Source: Galeopsis tetrahit (taxonomy: Eukaryota; Streptophyta; Magnoliopsida; Lamiales; Lamiaceae). From it: a DNA stretch of 64,000 nucleotides. The notes under the pieces are model-generated. The model ran no database searches. It saw nothing but the letters and a program-made list of their open reading frames with translations, and had not been told where the DNA came from. The position numbers and the translations under genes were made by a program. The stretch is taken from positions 28,822,001 to 28,886,000 of the forward strand of contig OY776130.1 of the NCBI GenBank assembly GCA_963675135.1. Direction: 5' to 3'. Below are positions 1-10,786 of this stretch, piece after piece. Position 1 is the first letter of the stretch. Every line of letters starts with the position of its first letter.

Positions 1-206
1 TTAGTATGCTAATAACATTCTCATTTTTATGCATTTGAGTGGTGTAAGACGTTTATTTTTGCACTCCAAGGTTCTTAGATTCGTAGATATTTTACAAAGG
101 AATTATTTAACTAAGTAGGAAATAAATTCAACTTATAAAATTTATACAACCCATGATGTTGTCCCAAATGTTGACGCATTTGTGACAACATCCATCCGAA
201 TTCTTT

Positions 207-1256
207 TCAGATAGTGTTCATGCCAAGAGATTTCCTCAAGATAGAGAATCTCTCATGGTCTAAGGCTTTAGTAAAGATATCAGCATTCTGTTTTTCAGTA
301 GGTACATACTCCAACTTAACAATATTCTTCTCTACTAAATCTCTCATAAAATGGTGTCTTATGCTAATGTGCTTTGTGAGTGAGTGTTGTACAGGATTTT
401 TAGAAATGTTAATGGCACTAGTATTATCACAAAAGATAGTAAGTATACCATTCTCAATACCATAGTCATGGAACATCTTGCTCAGCCACAAGAGTTGTGT
501 GCAGCAGCTTCCAGCAGCAATATACTCAGATTCTGCAGTGGATTGTGAAACACAATTCTGTTTCTTGCTGTGCCATGATACAAGATTGTTTCCCATGTAA
601 AAACATCCTCCACTCGTACTCTTTCTATCATCTATGTCTCCAGCCCAATCAGCATCACTATAGCCAATCAAAATGTTGTTGGTGTCCTTAGTATACCAGA
701 TTCCAAGGTCACTTGTTCTTGAAACATACTTGATGATTCTCTTCACAGCATTCAGGTGTGATTCCTTTGGATTTGTTTGGTACCTAGCACAAACACACAC
801 ACTGTACATAATATCTGGTCTACTAGAGGTTAAATATAGTAAACTACCTATCATGGATCTGTATAGTGTTGGATCAACATCTGTTCCAGCACTGTCTTTG
901 CACAGTTTCAAAGTGGATCCCATAGGAGTTTTCATTGGTTTTGAATTCTCAAGACCAAATCTCTTAACCAAGTTCTTAGCATACTTACTCTGGGAGAAGA
1001 AAATACCATCACTGCACTGTTTGATTTGAATACCTAGAAAATAATTCAAGTCTCCAACCATACTCATTTCAAATGTTGCAGTCATTGCCTCAACAAAATT
1101 ACTCAACATTTTATCACAAGTAGAACCAAACACAATGTCATCAACATATATTTGTGCAATAAGTAAATCTCCTTCAGTGTGCTTAATGAACAAAGTTCTA
1201 TCAGCTTCTCCTCTAATAAATCCATATTCCAAAAGAAAGTCAGTAAGCCTACCATA
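207..1256 (-). pseudogene. E1 reverse transcriptase C-terminal half and RNase H
   Basis: In frame with the preceding RT segment after the TAG. The RT catalytic box IYVDDIVFG is intact, followed by SRPDIMYSV and the RNase H motifs SDADWAG, DRKSTSGG and STAESEYIAA. It ends at TGA (207-209) after SLGMNTI. The catalytic motifs are present, but the segment has no start of its own and depends on the broken upstream frame. Confidence 0.9.
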
Positions 1257-1787
1257 CTATGCTCTAGGAGCTTGTTTAAGACCATACAATGCTTTCTTAA
1301 GTTTATATACATGATCAGGATATTGTGGATCTTCAAATCCTTTAGGTTGTTCAACATATGCTTCTTCATTCAATATGCCATTTAGAAATGCAGCCTTTAC
1401 ATCCATTTGATGAAGTTTAATATCAATAAAACATGCAATAGCTAGCAGTAATCTAATAGATTCTATCCTAGCAACAGGTGCAAAAGTCTCATCAAAATCA
1501 ACTCCTTCAACTTGGGTGTAACCTTGTGCTACTAACCTAGCCTTGTTTCTAACAATATTACCAGATTCATCAGTTTTATTCTTGAATATCCACTTTGTTC
1601 CAATGCCATTAGTATGACTAGGTCTTGGAACAAGTGTCCACACTTCATTTCTTTCAAACTGACCAAGTTCTTCATGCATAGCATTAATCCAGTTTTCATC
1701 AGTTATGGCTTCTTTAGCACTCTTAGGTTCAATTTCAGATAAATAGCATTCAGCATTTACAATGTTACACATAGAAAAGACATGCAT
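1257..1787 (-). pseudogene. E1 reverse transcriptase N-terminal half
   Basis: Contains the copia RT start (WINAMHEELGQFERNEVW), GTKWIFKNKTDESGNIVRNK, and KALYGLKQAPRA. It stops at TAG (1257-1259) exactly where the family has the tryptophan of KQAPRAW, consistent with a TGG to TAG change. Reading resumes in the same frame beyond the stop. Confidence 0.9.
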
Positions 1788-2368
1788 ATTGTTCTTACCA
1801 CATCTACCTTGTTTGATCTTACTCTTCCTCTTGTTTGCACTCCAACTGTAGCATCACCTATGATCTGGTCAGAAGGATGACTTTTACCTATTCTTGAAGA
1901 AGGATTCGTTTTGGGAATGTACTGGTCATTCTGTGAAGTTACAACTGTCTGTTCTGTCGATGTTGATCCAGATGTGTTAACATTTGGTGCAACATTCTCA
2001 GACTTCAGTGTATTCTCAAAAGTGTCAGTAACCTGTGATACATCTTCTTCATCTTTGTCATCTGTAAGACCTTTATCATCATCAAACACAACATTAACAG
2101 ATTCTTGAACAGTGTTAGTTCTAAGGTTATATACTCTATAAGCTTTACTATTTCTAGAATAGCCTAGAAAGAAACCTTTATCACTTTTAGAATCAAACTT
2201 ATGAAGTTGATCCCTATCATTCAGAATATAACACACACAACCAAATACATGAAAATATTTCACACTTGGTTTTCTGTTGTTCAAAATCTCATAAGGTGTT
2301 TGACTTGTGCCAGAACGAATAAAAACCCTATTAATAACATGACATGTAGTATCAATGCTTCTCCCCAA
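1757..2368 (-). pseudogene. E1 integrase C-terminal segment in shifted frame
   Basis: A 203-codon open stretch continues integrase after the frame change near 2355: CHVINRVFIRSGTSQTPYE, then HVFGCVCYILN and FLGYSRNSKAYRVYN, all standard copia integrase/linker motifs. It ends GVQTRGRVRS and then leaves the true frame near 1790-1830, where another single-base change is needed to enter the RT frame. Confidence 0.85.
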
Positions 2369-5160
2369 AATTTCTTAGCAAGACATTTGGATGTAAGCAT
2401 AACTCTAGCCATTTCTTGTAAAGTTCTATTCTTTCTTTCAACAATCCTATTTTGTTGTGGAGTTTTAGGAGATGAATATTCTTGCAAGATACCCTTTTTA
2501 TCACAAAAATCATTAAACATGCTGTTTTCAAATTCCCTACCATGATCAGTTCTAATACGGCCAACTTTCAAGTTAAACACATTTTTGAACCTCTTATAAA
2601 GAATTTTAAATGCAGCAAATGCTTCAGATTTGTCTCTTAAAGACTCTACCCAGGTATATCTAGAAAAATCATCTACCACAACTAAGGAATACCTCTTTCC
2701 TCCAATGCTTTCAGTTTCCATAGGACCCATCAAGTCCATGTGCAGTAATTCAAAACATCGATGTGTAGTACAATGTGACAGCATTTTGTGCGACATTCTT
2801 ACCTGCATACCTTTTTGGCATGGTCCACATACAGTGTTGTTGTGAAGACTTAGTTTTGGAATTCCTTTTACTGCATCTGCTTTGATTAGTCTATTCATTG
2901 CTCTGTAATTTGCATGACCCAATCTTTGATGCCATAAGACATTTTCATCATATTTTGACAAGTTACACATATTTGTTCCAATAAGATAGCAATTATCAGC
3001 TGACCTAGTACCAGTCATAACACAAACTTCATCTTTATTAAGAACATAACATGAATCTTTATCAAATTTCACATGCAAATTATCATCACAAAGTTGACTA
3101 ATGCTAATCAGATTTGCAAGTAAGCCATCAACATGTAAGACATTTTTAAGCTTAGGAAAACCTTTAACATTCAAAGTTCCTTTACCAAGAATCTTTCCTT
3201 TAGAACCTCCACCATATGTAACATTACCACTATTCAAGGTCACATAATCAGATAAGAAATCAGTACGACCTGTCATATGTCTAGAACAACCACTATCAAA
3301 ATACCAAGAATCAGGTAGACATGCTTTTAAGGAGGTATGAGCAACATTACAGGTAGTTTTTGGTTTCCATGCAGATTTCATAAACTGTTTACCAGAATGT
3401 GACAGTTTTTTATGCAGCATTTTCAAAGTTTTCTGTTCTTCAAACAATTTTATACAGTAAGGACGAATATGACCAACTTTGGAACAGTAATGACAGATAT
3501 ACTTCCTTTTAACCTTGTGAGGATCTGATTGTGCAGATGTTGCATCAGATGTGACAACATTTGCATTCACAAATTTCACAGGTTTTCTAAATTTCTCAGA
3601 AATAGAAGCAGTAGTACCATCATAACCTAAACCATGAGTATTAGACTTACCAGTAGCTATAGCATTATTTACCTCAGAAGCACTCTTGGAATATTTCTTG
3701 AAACATAAGGTGGAATTTATCAATTTCTCCTTTAAGTTACAGATTTCCAGATCTCTTTTGGTAAGAATAACCTCTAGCTTGGTGATTGTGTCTTTCAGAT
3801 CATCATTCTCTTTATTCAAGGAATTAAGAGTGAGTTTCTGATTGTTCCAATCATCTAACAGCTTTTGGTGTTCCTTGTCATCAGTCCTTTTTCCTGCATC
3901 ATCAACCAAACCATTAAAACAGTTCAAATCTGGGTGACTCTGTTCTGATGTTGCTGTAGATGTTGAAGCATCAGGTACAACATCAGAATCTGTTTCATCC
4001 AGATCATCATCTGAGGAATCATTATAATCAATTCTGGTAAAATTAGAATATTCATTCTGATTTAATTCATCAAGATCGTCATCATCAGATTCATCACTCA
4101 AGGTAGCACTAAAATTCAGCTTTTGCTTAAGTCTAGTATTGGCACATTCATTTGCATAATGGCCATAACCAGAACAAGCATTGCATTGAACTGATTTTCG
4201 AAATTCAGGATCATACCTTGGTTTACCTTCACTCTTTGATGGTCTTGGTGTGAATTGACCTTTCCTCCTTTCTGGTTGAGGTGTTGATGTATTGATTTGA
4301 ATCTTAGGCTGAATGTTTCTAGATTTGTTCACAGATTTCTTAAGAAACTTATTAAAGTGCTTAGTGAGCAAGGCAACATTGTTAGGATTTTTGAGGCATA
4401 CATCAAGCAATTCTTCATCAGTGTCAACTTCAGTAATGATGGGTTGAACTTCAGAAGTGTTTGATGTTTCCCCTTTAAAAACCACAACCTTTTTATCAGC
4501 ATTAGCTTCATCATCTTGATTAGTGTTTATCTCATAAGTTCTAAGAATACTCACTAACTCATTTTGACTTAACTTATCTGTATCTTTTGCCTCTTCAATA
4601 GCACAAATTTTAGCATCAAATCTTTTAGGAACAGATCTTAAAATCTTATGAACTACTCTAACATTAGAAATAGGGTCACCAAGAGAATGTGATTCATTGA
4701 TAATCTCACTTAACCTTTCATTGTAGGCTTTAATTGTTTCATCTTCCCTCATTCGGAGATTCTCAAATTTTGTCCCCAACATTCGAAGCTTAGTCCTTCG
4801 AACACTTTCTGAACCCTCACAATGCTCTTGTAACCTGTCCCATGCATCTTTAGAAGTAGAACAGTTAGATATAATTTTAAACATTGAAACATCAACAGAA
4901 GTGAAAATAGCATTTAAAGCTTTAGAATTGTAGCTCGCTGTTGTTATTTCATCAGCCGTCTAGTCAACTTCTCTCTTGAGTTCTATCTCACCATCTGCGT
5001 CTGCTGGTCTTTTTGGAGCTTCCCAACCTGTAAGAACAGTCCTCCAATCACGTTCATCAACTGACTTGATGTACGTACGCATCTTAGGCTTCCAATAAGC
5101 GTAATTCGAACCATCTAAAACGGGTGGCCTAAGTGCCGTGGATATGTGATGTGTTTCCAT
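2281..5160 (-). pseudogene. E1 gag-protease-integrase (nonsense and frameshift)
   Basis: ATG is at 5158-5160 (METHHIST...). The frame meets TAG at 4960-4962 after 66 codons, then continues in the same frame through a copia gag region of the usual kind and a 867-aa open stretch from 4884. Counting from 4884: CCHC knuckles at about residues 234-247 and 464-477, an aspartic protease DSG triad near 530, an HHCC pre-integrase motif, and integrase acidic residues near D717, D780 and E816 (DD35E spacing). The glycine usual in QQNG before the last acidic residue is arginine here. The frame runs into unrelated sequence after FWGEA, where the true continuation is in another frame. Confidence 0.9.
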
Positions 5161-5220
5161 TGCTAACCTACACTAAAAACACACTTGACCAAAGATCTAA
5201 CCTAGTGTCGTCAGGTATCG

Positions 5221-5232
5221 GCTCTGATACCA
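5221..5232 (-). other. E1 primer-binding site (initiator Met tRNA type)
   Basis: The minus strand reads TGGTATCAGAGC, complementary to the 3' end of plant initiator methionine tRNA, two bases inside the LTR end. This is the usual copia minus-strand primer site. Confidence 0.9.
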
Positions 5233-5762
5233 ACTGAAAGTGTGTGATGTGGTATGTAAGTGTTTAAGTTTAAGTAGAATAATGTTGTACTAAATGTTGA
5301 GACAATTGATACAACACTGACTCTAACAGAATATCATAAATTATGATTTACACAGCGGAAGACTTGAAACACTAAAAACAAACGTGACACAATGGAAATA
5401 ATTTTTAACATAGATTTTATAAATAAAAATCTATGCTAGCCTTACGGCGAAAAACAATACTTATCTTCAAGTACAAATGTTGTGTGAAATGTTACAACAT
5501 TAACATTCACAACAGAAACTACAAACGAGGCAGGTGCCTTGTTCTAAAAATGAACTAAGTGTATAAGGTATACACTGTCGAAATGCCTAGTCTATCTAAT
5601 GATTACACTCTCAATAGATAAGAAGACACACAGCCATACGGGTGGGATACGAACGTATGATCTAAAAGGTAGTTCTACTGGCCACAATTCCTAACAGGGA
5701 TATACGCTCGGTCTAGGAAGTTGATCGAATAGAGTACACTGATTTGAGAAGCCTTCCATCGG

Positions 5763-5770
5763 TATTTATA
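5763..5770 (-). promoter_or_regulatory. TATA box of E1 LTR promoter
   Basis: The minus strand reads TATAAATA within the LTR, about 240 bp from the proposed LTR start, a usual U3 position. The heat-shock-like motifs lie 70-190 bp upstream. Confidence 0.6.
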
Positions 5771-5841
5771 GTAGTGGGGTGCTGATTCTAGAGGCTTCCA
5801 CAATGAGGTCCTATTTTTTAGGAACTCAACTTCCATGATCT

Positions 5842-5956
5842 TTCTAGATCCTTCTTGAATGCTCCAGGTCGTTCCAAATGGTTCCAGGCCGTTCTAGCAT
5901 GTTCTCCAATGTTCTGGAATCTTCCAGGTTCCAGATCCTTGTAGAAGCTTCTAGAT
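5842..5956 (-). promoter_or_regulatory. Cluster of heat-shock-element-like motifs in E1 U3
   Basis: Upstream (minus-strand sense) of the TATA box at 5763-5770 are three groups matching alternating GAA/TTC pentamers. At 5842-5859: TTCtaGATccTTCttGAA (four units, one mismatch). At 5912-5924: TTCtgGAAtcTTC (three perfect units). At 5944-5956: GAAgcTTCtaGAT (three units, one mismatch). Further TTCC/TTCT words occur between them at roughly 10-12 bp spacing. Heat shock factor sites of this form drive heat activation of the Arabidopsis copia element ONSEN. Function here is inferred from motif and position only. Confidence 0.55.
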
Positions 5957-6167
5957 CCTGCCAGAAATGCGACAACATTTAGATCAACATTTAATGTAGC
6001 ATTTCAGAAAAGACTTAGAAAAAACCTCGGAAGGTCAAATTAAGATGTTGTTGATAATGTTAAGGCATTTAAGGATTAACAACATCTACAATAATCATAA
6101 ACATAGGATCATGTAGCTAAGCAACAATTAAATTCACAAATAACACTTAAAGGTGACAAAGTGAATA

Positions 6168-6816
6168 TGTAAGTAAGAAAACCCCACCTCAATTTTATGT
6201 CGTGGATGCAATGAAAAATAGCTTTAATCCTCTTGGAATCGACTTCCATGAATCGCGAGTGGAATAAATAAATCTAGAATGATTGTGAAAAATATTCTTA
6301 TGTGTATGTTTTTATGTTTACAACTTGGTCATCTATTTATAGGGAGAAAATAAATCTCATTCGAACGTAACAAGAATTTCGAAACTTGGGGAGTGAATTT
6401 TGTGACAGTCAAATCAATCATCTAACTTAAACCATTTTAAATTTAAATAATAATATATATAGTGCCGAATTTTAACATACTCACTTATAAACATCTATAT
6501 AAATATAATAATAATAATATATAATCAAATCAAATTACTCCTATTGCACGGACATATACATATACAGTTATATATAATATTTTAATTAAATCAATGATAT
6601 ATCTAACCATATCTATAAACACATATTTTTCATAATTTATTCATATTTAAATAATCGGTTTTAAGAAAATAAAATAACCTTTTAAATATTTTGAGATAAT
6701 AGAATTAAATAATAAATATTAATAATAATGAGAAAAGGCTAGAAAAAGAAAAAGAACGGAGGATCTGAAATTATGTTTGTTGGTTGAGATTTTGGAAATG
6801 ATTTCATACGGGATTT

Positions 6817-6853
<37 letters not shown>

Positions 6854-7222
6854 ATATTAAAAATAAATATTAAAGATTCTAATTCAAGATAATTGTGGAT
6901 AAGATTTGATTTACTTAAAATATTTTTAAAAAATTTACTAGATTTAATTTGAATTAAGAAAATCAGAATTTAAAAATAAAAATAACAAAAGATGACAGAA
7001 TTTGAATTGATACAAACTAATTCACGTAAAATTTATATGAGATTTTTAAATAATAGTGAAAAGAAAACAACCTAGAATTTAATAATAATAATATATATAT
7101 AAACACACGTGCCCTCAATATTGAAAATATATTTTGTATTCAATATCTTATAATTTTTTTAAAATAATTTGAAATCTTTTTAATGCATATTTAAAATATC
7201 GTGAAATTTTTGGGGTGTTACA
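6168..7222 (-). repeat. Probable Ty3/gypsy-type solo LTR
   Basis: The right edge reads GGGGTGTTACA, so the minus strand begins TGTAACACCCC, a frequent Ty3/gypsy LTR start. A minus-strand CTATAAATAG lies at 6333-6342, and a left edge is suggested at 6168 (TGTAAG), giving about 1.05 kb. No flanking gag-pol, primer site or exact 5-bp duplication was found (GAATA left, ATAAG right), so the left edge is weak. The body is very AT-rich. To its left, 6007-6167 is unassigned. Confidence 0.4.
6821..6850. repeat. (TA)n microsatellite
   Basis: A near-perfect TA dinucleotide run of about 30 bases inside the AT-rich LTR-like segment. Confidence 0.9.
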
Positions 7223-7275
7223 ATAAGTCAAGTTCCCTTTGTAATAGGTTTTGGCATCATCAAAAAGGGGGAAAT

Positions 7276-7642
7276 TGTTGGGAATAAAATGATTTTGATC
7301 TATATACCAAAACCCCTGATTGATGATGTTCAGATCAGTTGAGATAAGCTCAAGTCTAGTTCAGGCAAGTTGTCTCAGTACACTTGAGTAGGTAGAATGC
7401 TTAAATCTAAAAGTCTCAGGAATGTTGTGAGATTTTAGTGTTTAGGATAGTTGTCCAAAGCTGGAATCTTAGGCAGCTTGATAAGTATTAAATGTTTAGG
7501 CCAAAGTTGCTGAACTTTCAAGACAGATTGACCAAGTGGACAACTGAGCTGAAGAGATCAAGTACATTAAAGTTGTGCTCTTAAATGCAAATGATCAAGA
7601 CAGTTGAAGTACAAATGATCAAGAGCATTGAATGTCAAAAAC
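7276..7642 (+). repeat. E3 3' LTR, first part
   Basis: Begins TGTTGGGAATAAAATG directly after the polypurine tract AAAAAGGGGGAAA. It is broken at 7642 by E2; the sequence continues at 22911 after one copy of the duplicated target AAAAC (7638-7642 and 22906-22910). Confidence 0.9.
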
Positions 7643-9287
7643 TGTTGGTCCTGAAGGAGTATATAACAAGTGTATGGGGGGGGGGGGGGGGAATACACTT
7701 GTATGCAAATTCTTTTCAAACTTGATCAAACCAGATATCAACAATGTTGTCTTGGACAACTCTGCTGAAGATGATTAACTTCTTAAAGATAATCAAACTA
7801 CTAAGTACTATTGAGTACTTAGTTGAATAACTATCTAAGAGAGTTATATGTGCGGAATAGTGGTTGGCCCTTTAGTTTAGACTCCTTTAAAGTTCTGAAA
7901 TCACTTAGTTAATCAAACAGTCCAGTTTTCAGGGAACTTGTCCAAATAGGTTTTTGCACAGTCTTTGAATGTTTATCCTTGAAAGATCAGTTTTGTGTGC
8001 AGTGTTGATGTATTGTAAGTACTTGAAATGTAAATCAACACAAGAGTTTATAGTGGTTCAGAGACTCAAGCTCCTACATCCACTTTCCCTGATTTAACAG
8101 GATAATTTCTTCACTCTTGGAATTAACTTGTTTTATAGTGCCAAGGTGCACTTGATCAAGAACACCACTCTTGGTGAATTGATCCCTAGGATGTCTAGAG
8201 TCCTAGTACCCTCTTCTCAACTCAGAACTGAACTGTTCTTCTCTCAACAGTCAACTCCTACCACTTCTACTACTACAACCTTCTCACTTTCACTCTTGAA
8301 AGATATGAGGATTGAAGTAAGGTTCCAACTAATGAGATATCCTTTACAATGGAGATCAGTGTATAAGGATAGGATATCTCTCTAAGCTTGTGTATGGATG
8401 TACAATGAAGTTCAGCTTAGATGAAGTGTTTGAAGACTAAGATAGTCTTTGAAAGCTTTGAAAGCACTCTAGCTTGTAAGAACTTGAGCTTAGTTGGATT
8501 GTGTTAAGATTTTTCAAATGGTCTTCACACTTCTGTATTTATAGACAAATGAAGGATTTGCCCGTTGGAGAGGCAGCCTCCAATGTCCATAAATGTCTTC
8601 TTTCAGTTCTTCAACTTTGAAGACAGTTTCTTGATAGTGACATGTCCTCATTTGGGAAATAAACGGCTGTAAGAGCTTTGTCTTCATTCTGCAGCACTCT
8701 TCCCAATATCTGACTTTCAGATTCTCTTGTTAGAACTTGGACATCACTTCTGAAGGTTGTTCCAATGATAGGACAACATTCCTCAACATTTGGACAACAC
8801 TCCTTATCACCATCAGCAGTCTTGCTTATCAGCAAGGTTGGCTTGCTCTTCTTCAGATGACTTGGCTCTTTCCCTTTATTTCTCTTGAAGATGATCTTAG
8901 CTTGTTTCTTTGAAGATCTTTAGGGTGTGGTTGTCTCTTTCTCTTCAGCATAGTTGACCTCAGGCTTTCAGAGCACTTGATCTTGATTAATTGAGCTGAG
9001 ACAACTCCTCTGGACAACTCTCCTGATCAGCATACTTGTCTTTCAGCAGACTTGATCATGATTCCAAAGTTTGAGCCTTGAGGGGACTTGTTCTTGATGT
9101 ACTTCAAAGCATATGTTCCCCCTCAATTTGTGCATCTAATCATCTAAGAGCTACCTAACATATTAGCTCCTCATCTAGCCTTTATACTATATGTTCTAAC
9201 ATGTCTAGAACATATTTAATCATAACTTAGGCATGTCTCAGGGGGTTTTGGTATTCAATCAAAACATAACTCATTTTATTCCCAACA
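7643..9287 (-). repeat. E2 3' LTR (left)
   Basis: 1,645 bp, TGTTGG to CCAACA. A G-run of 16 (7676-7691) sits in a hairpin between AAGTGTAT and ATACACTT. TATTTATA at 8536-8543 is the minus-strand TATA box. Short open frames inside (8128-8385 plus, 8611-8835 minus) occur at matching places in the other LTR and show no protein-like features. Confidence 0.97.
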
Positions 9288-9288
9288 A

Positions 9289-9301
9289 TTTCCCCCTTTT
9301 T
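9289..9301 (-). other. E2 polypurine tract
   Basis: The minus strand reads AAAAAGGGGGAAA next to the 3' LTR, as in E3 at 7262-7274. This is the plus-strand primer site for reverse transcription. Confidence 0.9.
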
Positions 9302-9542
9302 GATGATGCCAAAACCTATACAGTTTGTGCAAAAGTGACTTAGTTATACCTATTACATTAATCTTCAGAAGACATGACTAAGGTCAGTTATCCTGAAAAG
9401 CAATGTGTTAGTGTATTCACCATTCATGTTGCACATAGGTTTCAAAGATAGGCATAGAGAGATGAGTGTTTCTTGATTCAAAATAAGTTCAACTATCATT
9501 CATTAAAAAAACATTACAAGCATGTTGATAGTTGAATTTAAC

Positions 9543-9756
9543 ATATCAGAGCATGAATCATCAACACTAAATACATCAGAGTATTTCTTTCTAACAGTTC
9601 AACACATACACAAGATTTTTCAGTATCAGAGCATAACCTTGTATCAGAGCACCAATCTTATATCAGAACAAATACTAACACTTCAAGACATATACAAGAT
9701 TTTCAACATCAGAGCACAGAGCTTGTATCAGAGCAATCCATATCAAGTCAGAGCAA
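9543..9756. repeat. Array of eight ATCAGAGC-type motifs near the 3' end of E2
   Basis: On the plus strand, copies or close variants of TATCAGAGCA start near 9544, 9574, 9624, 9642, 9661, 9707, 9726 and 9747, within a longer imperfect unit of about 84 bp (compare ACAAGATTTT at about 9610 and 9694). The minus-strand primer site reads GGTATCAGAGCATGGG, so in the element RNA the array reads as the reverse complement of the primer site. The first copy shares 12 bases (TATCAGAGCATG) with it. Confidence 0.8.
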
Positions 9757-9838
9757 ACAGATTAGCACACCACATCAGCAAACTTGACCAATTTTCAGCA
9801 TAGTTGATCAATTAAGATAGGTCAGAAGACTTAGCCAT

Positions 9839-10786
9839 TTAGAGATCATCCTCTCGAGGTGGCACCATCCCATACTGTGCCCACACTCTCCTCTTCAAGG
9901 CCATGGCTTCTTGGTTGGTTCCCTTAGGACCAAGAACCATCTTGTTCAGCTTGAGGATCTCAGTGAATTCTCTCAGAATCCTTGATTGATCAATCCATCC
10001 ATCAAGCTTTGAAGGTAAGTATATGATTGGCTTGGGAGCTGTGAGTTCAAATCTTGCAATATCAGCAGCTGCAAGCAATTGTTGATAGAGTTCTCTGTAG
10101 TACTCAATCATGAACTCAGCAAAATTGATGTTGGCATCTCTTCCATTCCATATGTCAATGACATACTGATCATAGACAAACTCCCTTTTTGCTTCCTCCC
10201 ATGAGTCATTCAGCTGAATTGGCACCCATTTATCCAAGTGAGGATATTTGGTGTCCATTGGGATCAATAGCTGTGGCTTCATCTTGTTGTAAGTTGCTCT
10301 CTTCCTTCTTGGCTTCTGGAAGTCTGTTCTTCTCTTATCTCTTGCTCTGTTGGCCTCTTCCATCAAGTCCATTTTCTCTTGGGCCCTCATCATGGCCAGT
10401 TTCTGTTGTGTTTCAGGGTCTTTGCCATACCCTTCATGAAACAGCTTTGATGGATTATTGAGTACCACAATCTTTGTCTTCTTTGGTCCAGGTCCAAAGC
10501 CTTCTTCATATAAGATTTCCACATCTTCAGTGACTTTGGTACTTTCAGTGGACTTAGTCTCAGTAGACTTGTCTTTTTCAGCATTCTTGGGCTCTTCAGC
10601 TGTTTTGGCCTTCTTTGAGATAGGCTCATCATAAATAACTCTGAATTCAGGTGGAAGATCAAGGCTATTGGGAAAGTCAGTGAATTTCTCAACTTGTCTC
10701 TTCTTTCCTTGGGCCTTCTTGATCTTTCCTCTAGTTTGGACACCTTCAGCATCCTTGTCCAAACCAGATACTTCACCACCTGGTCT
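9839..10786 (-). pseudogene. E2 3' coding region, segment 3 (about 315 codons)
   Basis: Continues the same frame after the TAA at 10787. Basic N-terminal part (GVQTRGKIKKAQGKKRQVEKF), acidic/threonine-rich middle, then a helical, tryptophan-containing C-terminal part (DKWVPIQLNDSWEEAKREF, YDQYVIDIWNGRDANINFAE, LDGWIDQSRILREFTEILKL) that looks folded. It ends at TAG, 9839-9841 (REDDL). Conserved-looking aromatic positions suggest real coding constraint rather than a chance frame. Function unknown. Confidence 0.6.

Larger units (their letters stand above)
1..6006 (-). mobile_element. E1: Ty1/copia (Sirevirus-like) LTR retrotransposon, 3' LTR outside window
   Basis: Read on the minus strand, the order is 5' LTR (5235-6006), primer-binding site (5221-5232), gag, protease, integrase, reverse transcriptase and RNase H (5160 down to 207). 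This is the copia order, with integrase before reverse transcriptase. Two CCHC knuckles in gag and the RNase H sequence style resemble Sireviruses; that assignment is inference. The coding region carries two nonsense codons (TAG at 4960-4962 and 1257-1259) and two frame changes (near 2281-2368 and 1757-1830), so this copy is not autonomous. Positions 1-206 are untranslated 3' sequence; the polypurine tract and 3' LTR lie to the left of the window, so LTR divergence and target duplication cannot be read here. Confidence 0.9.
5235..6006 (-). repeat. E1 5' LTR
   Basis: The inner edge is fixed by the primer-binding site two bases away. In sense orientation the LTR ends CACACTTTCA, and its outer end is proposed at 6006 because the minus strand there starts TGAAAT, giving TGAAA...TTTCA inverted termini and a length of 772 bp. 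A TATAAATA box sits at 5763-5770 on the minus strand. The inner edge is firm. The outer edge is an inference, because the partner LTR is not in the window. Confidence 0.65.

Noticed and set aside
214..1029. Three plus-strand open frames (83, 64 and 118 codons)
   Set aside because: They are antisense to the E1 RT-RNase H and have no protein-like features.
8128..8835. Short open frames inside the E2 LTR (85 codons plus, 74 codons minus)
   Set aside because: Present in both LTR copies, low-complexity, one shortened by a single-base indel in the partner; LTR sequence, not a gene.
9522..9803. 93-codon plus-strand frame with repeated YQS words
   Set aside because: A by-product of the motif array and antisense to the element; the array explains the repetition.
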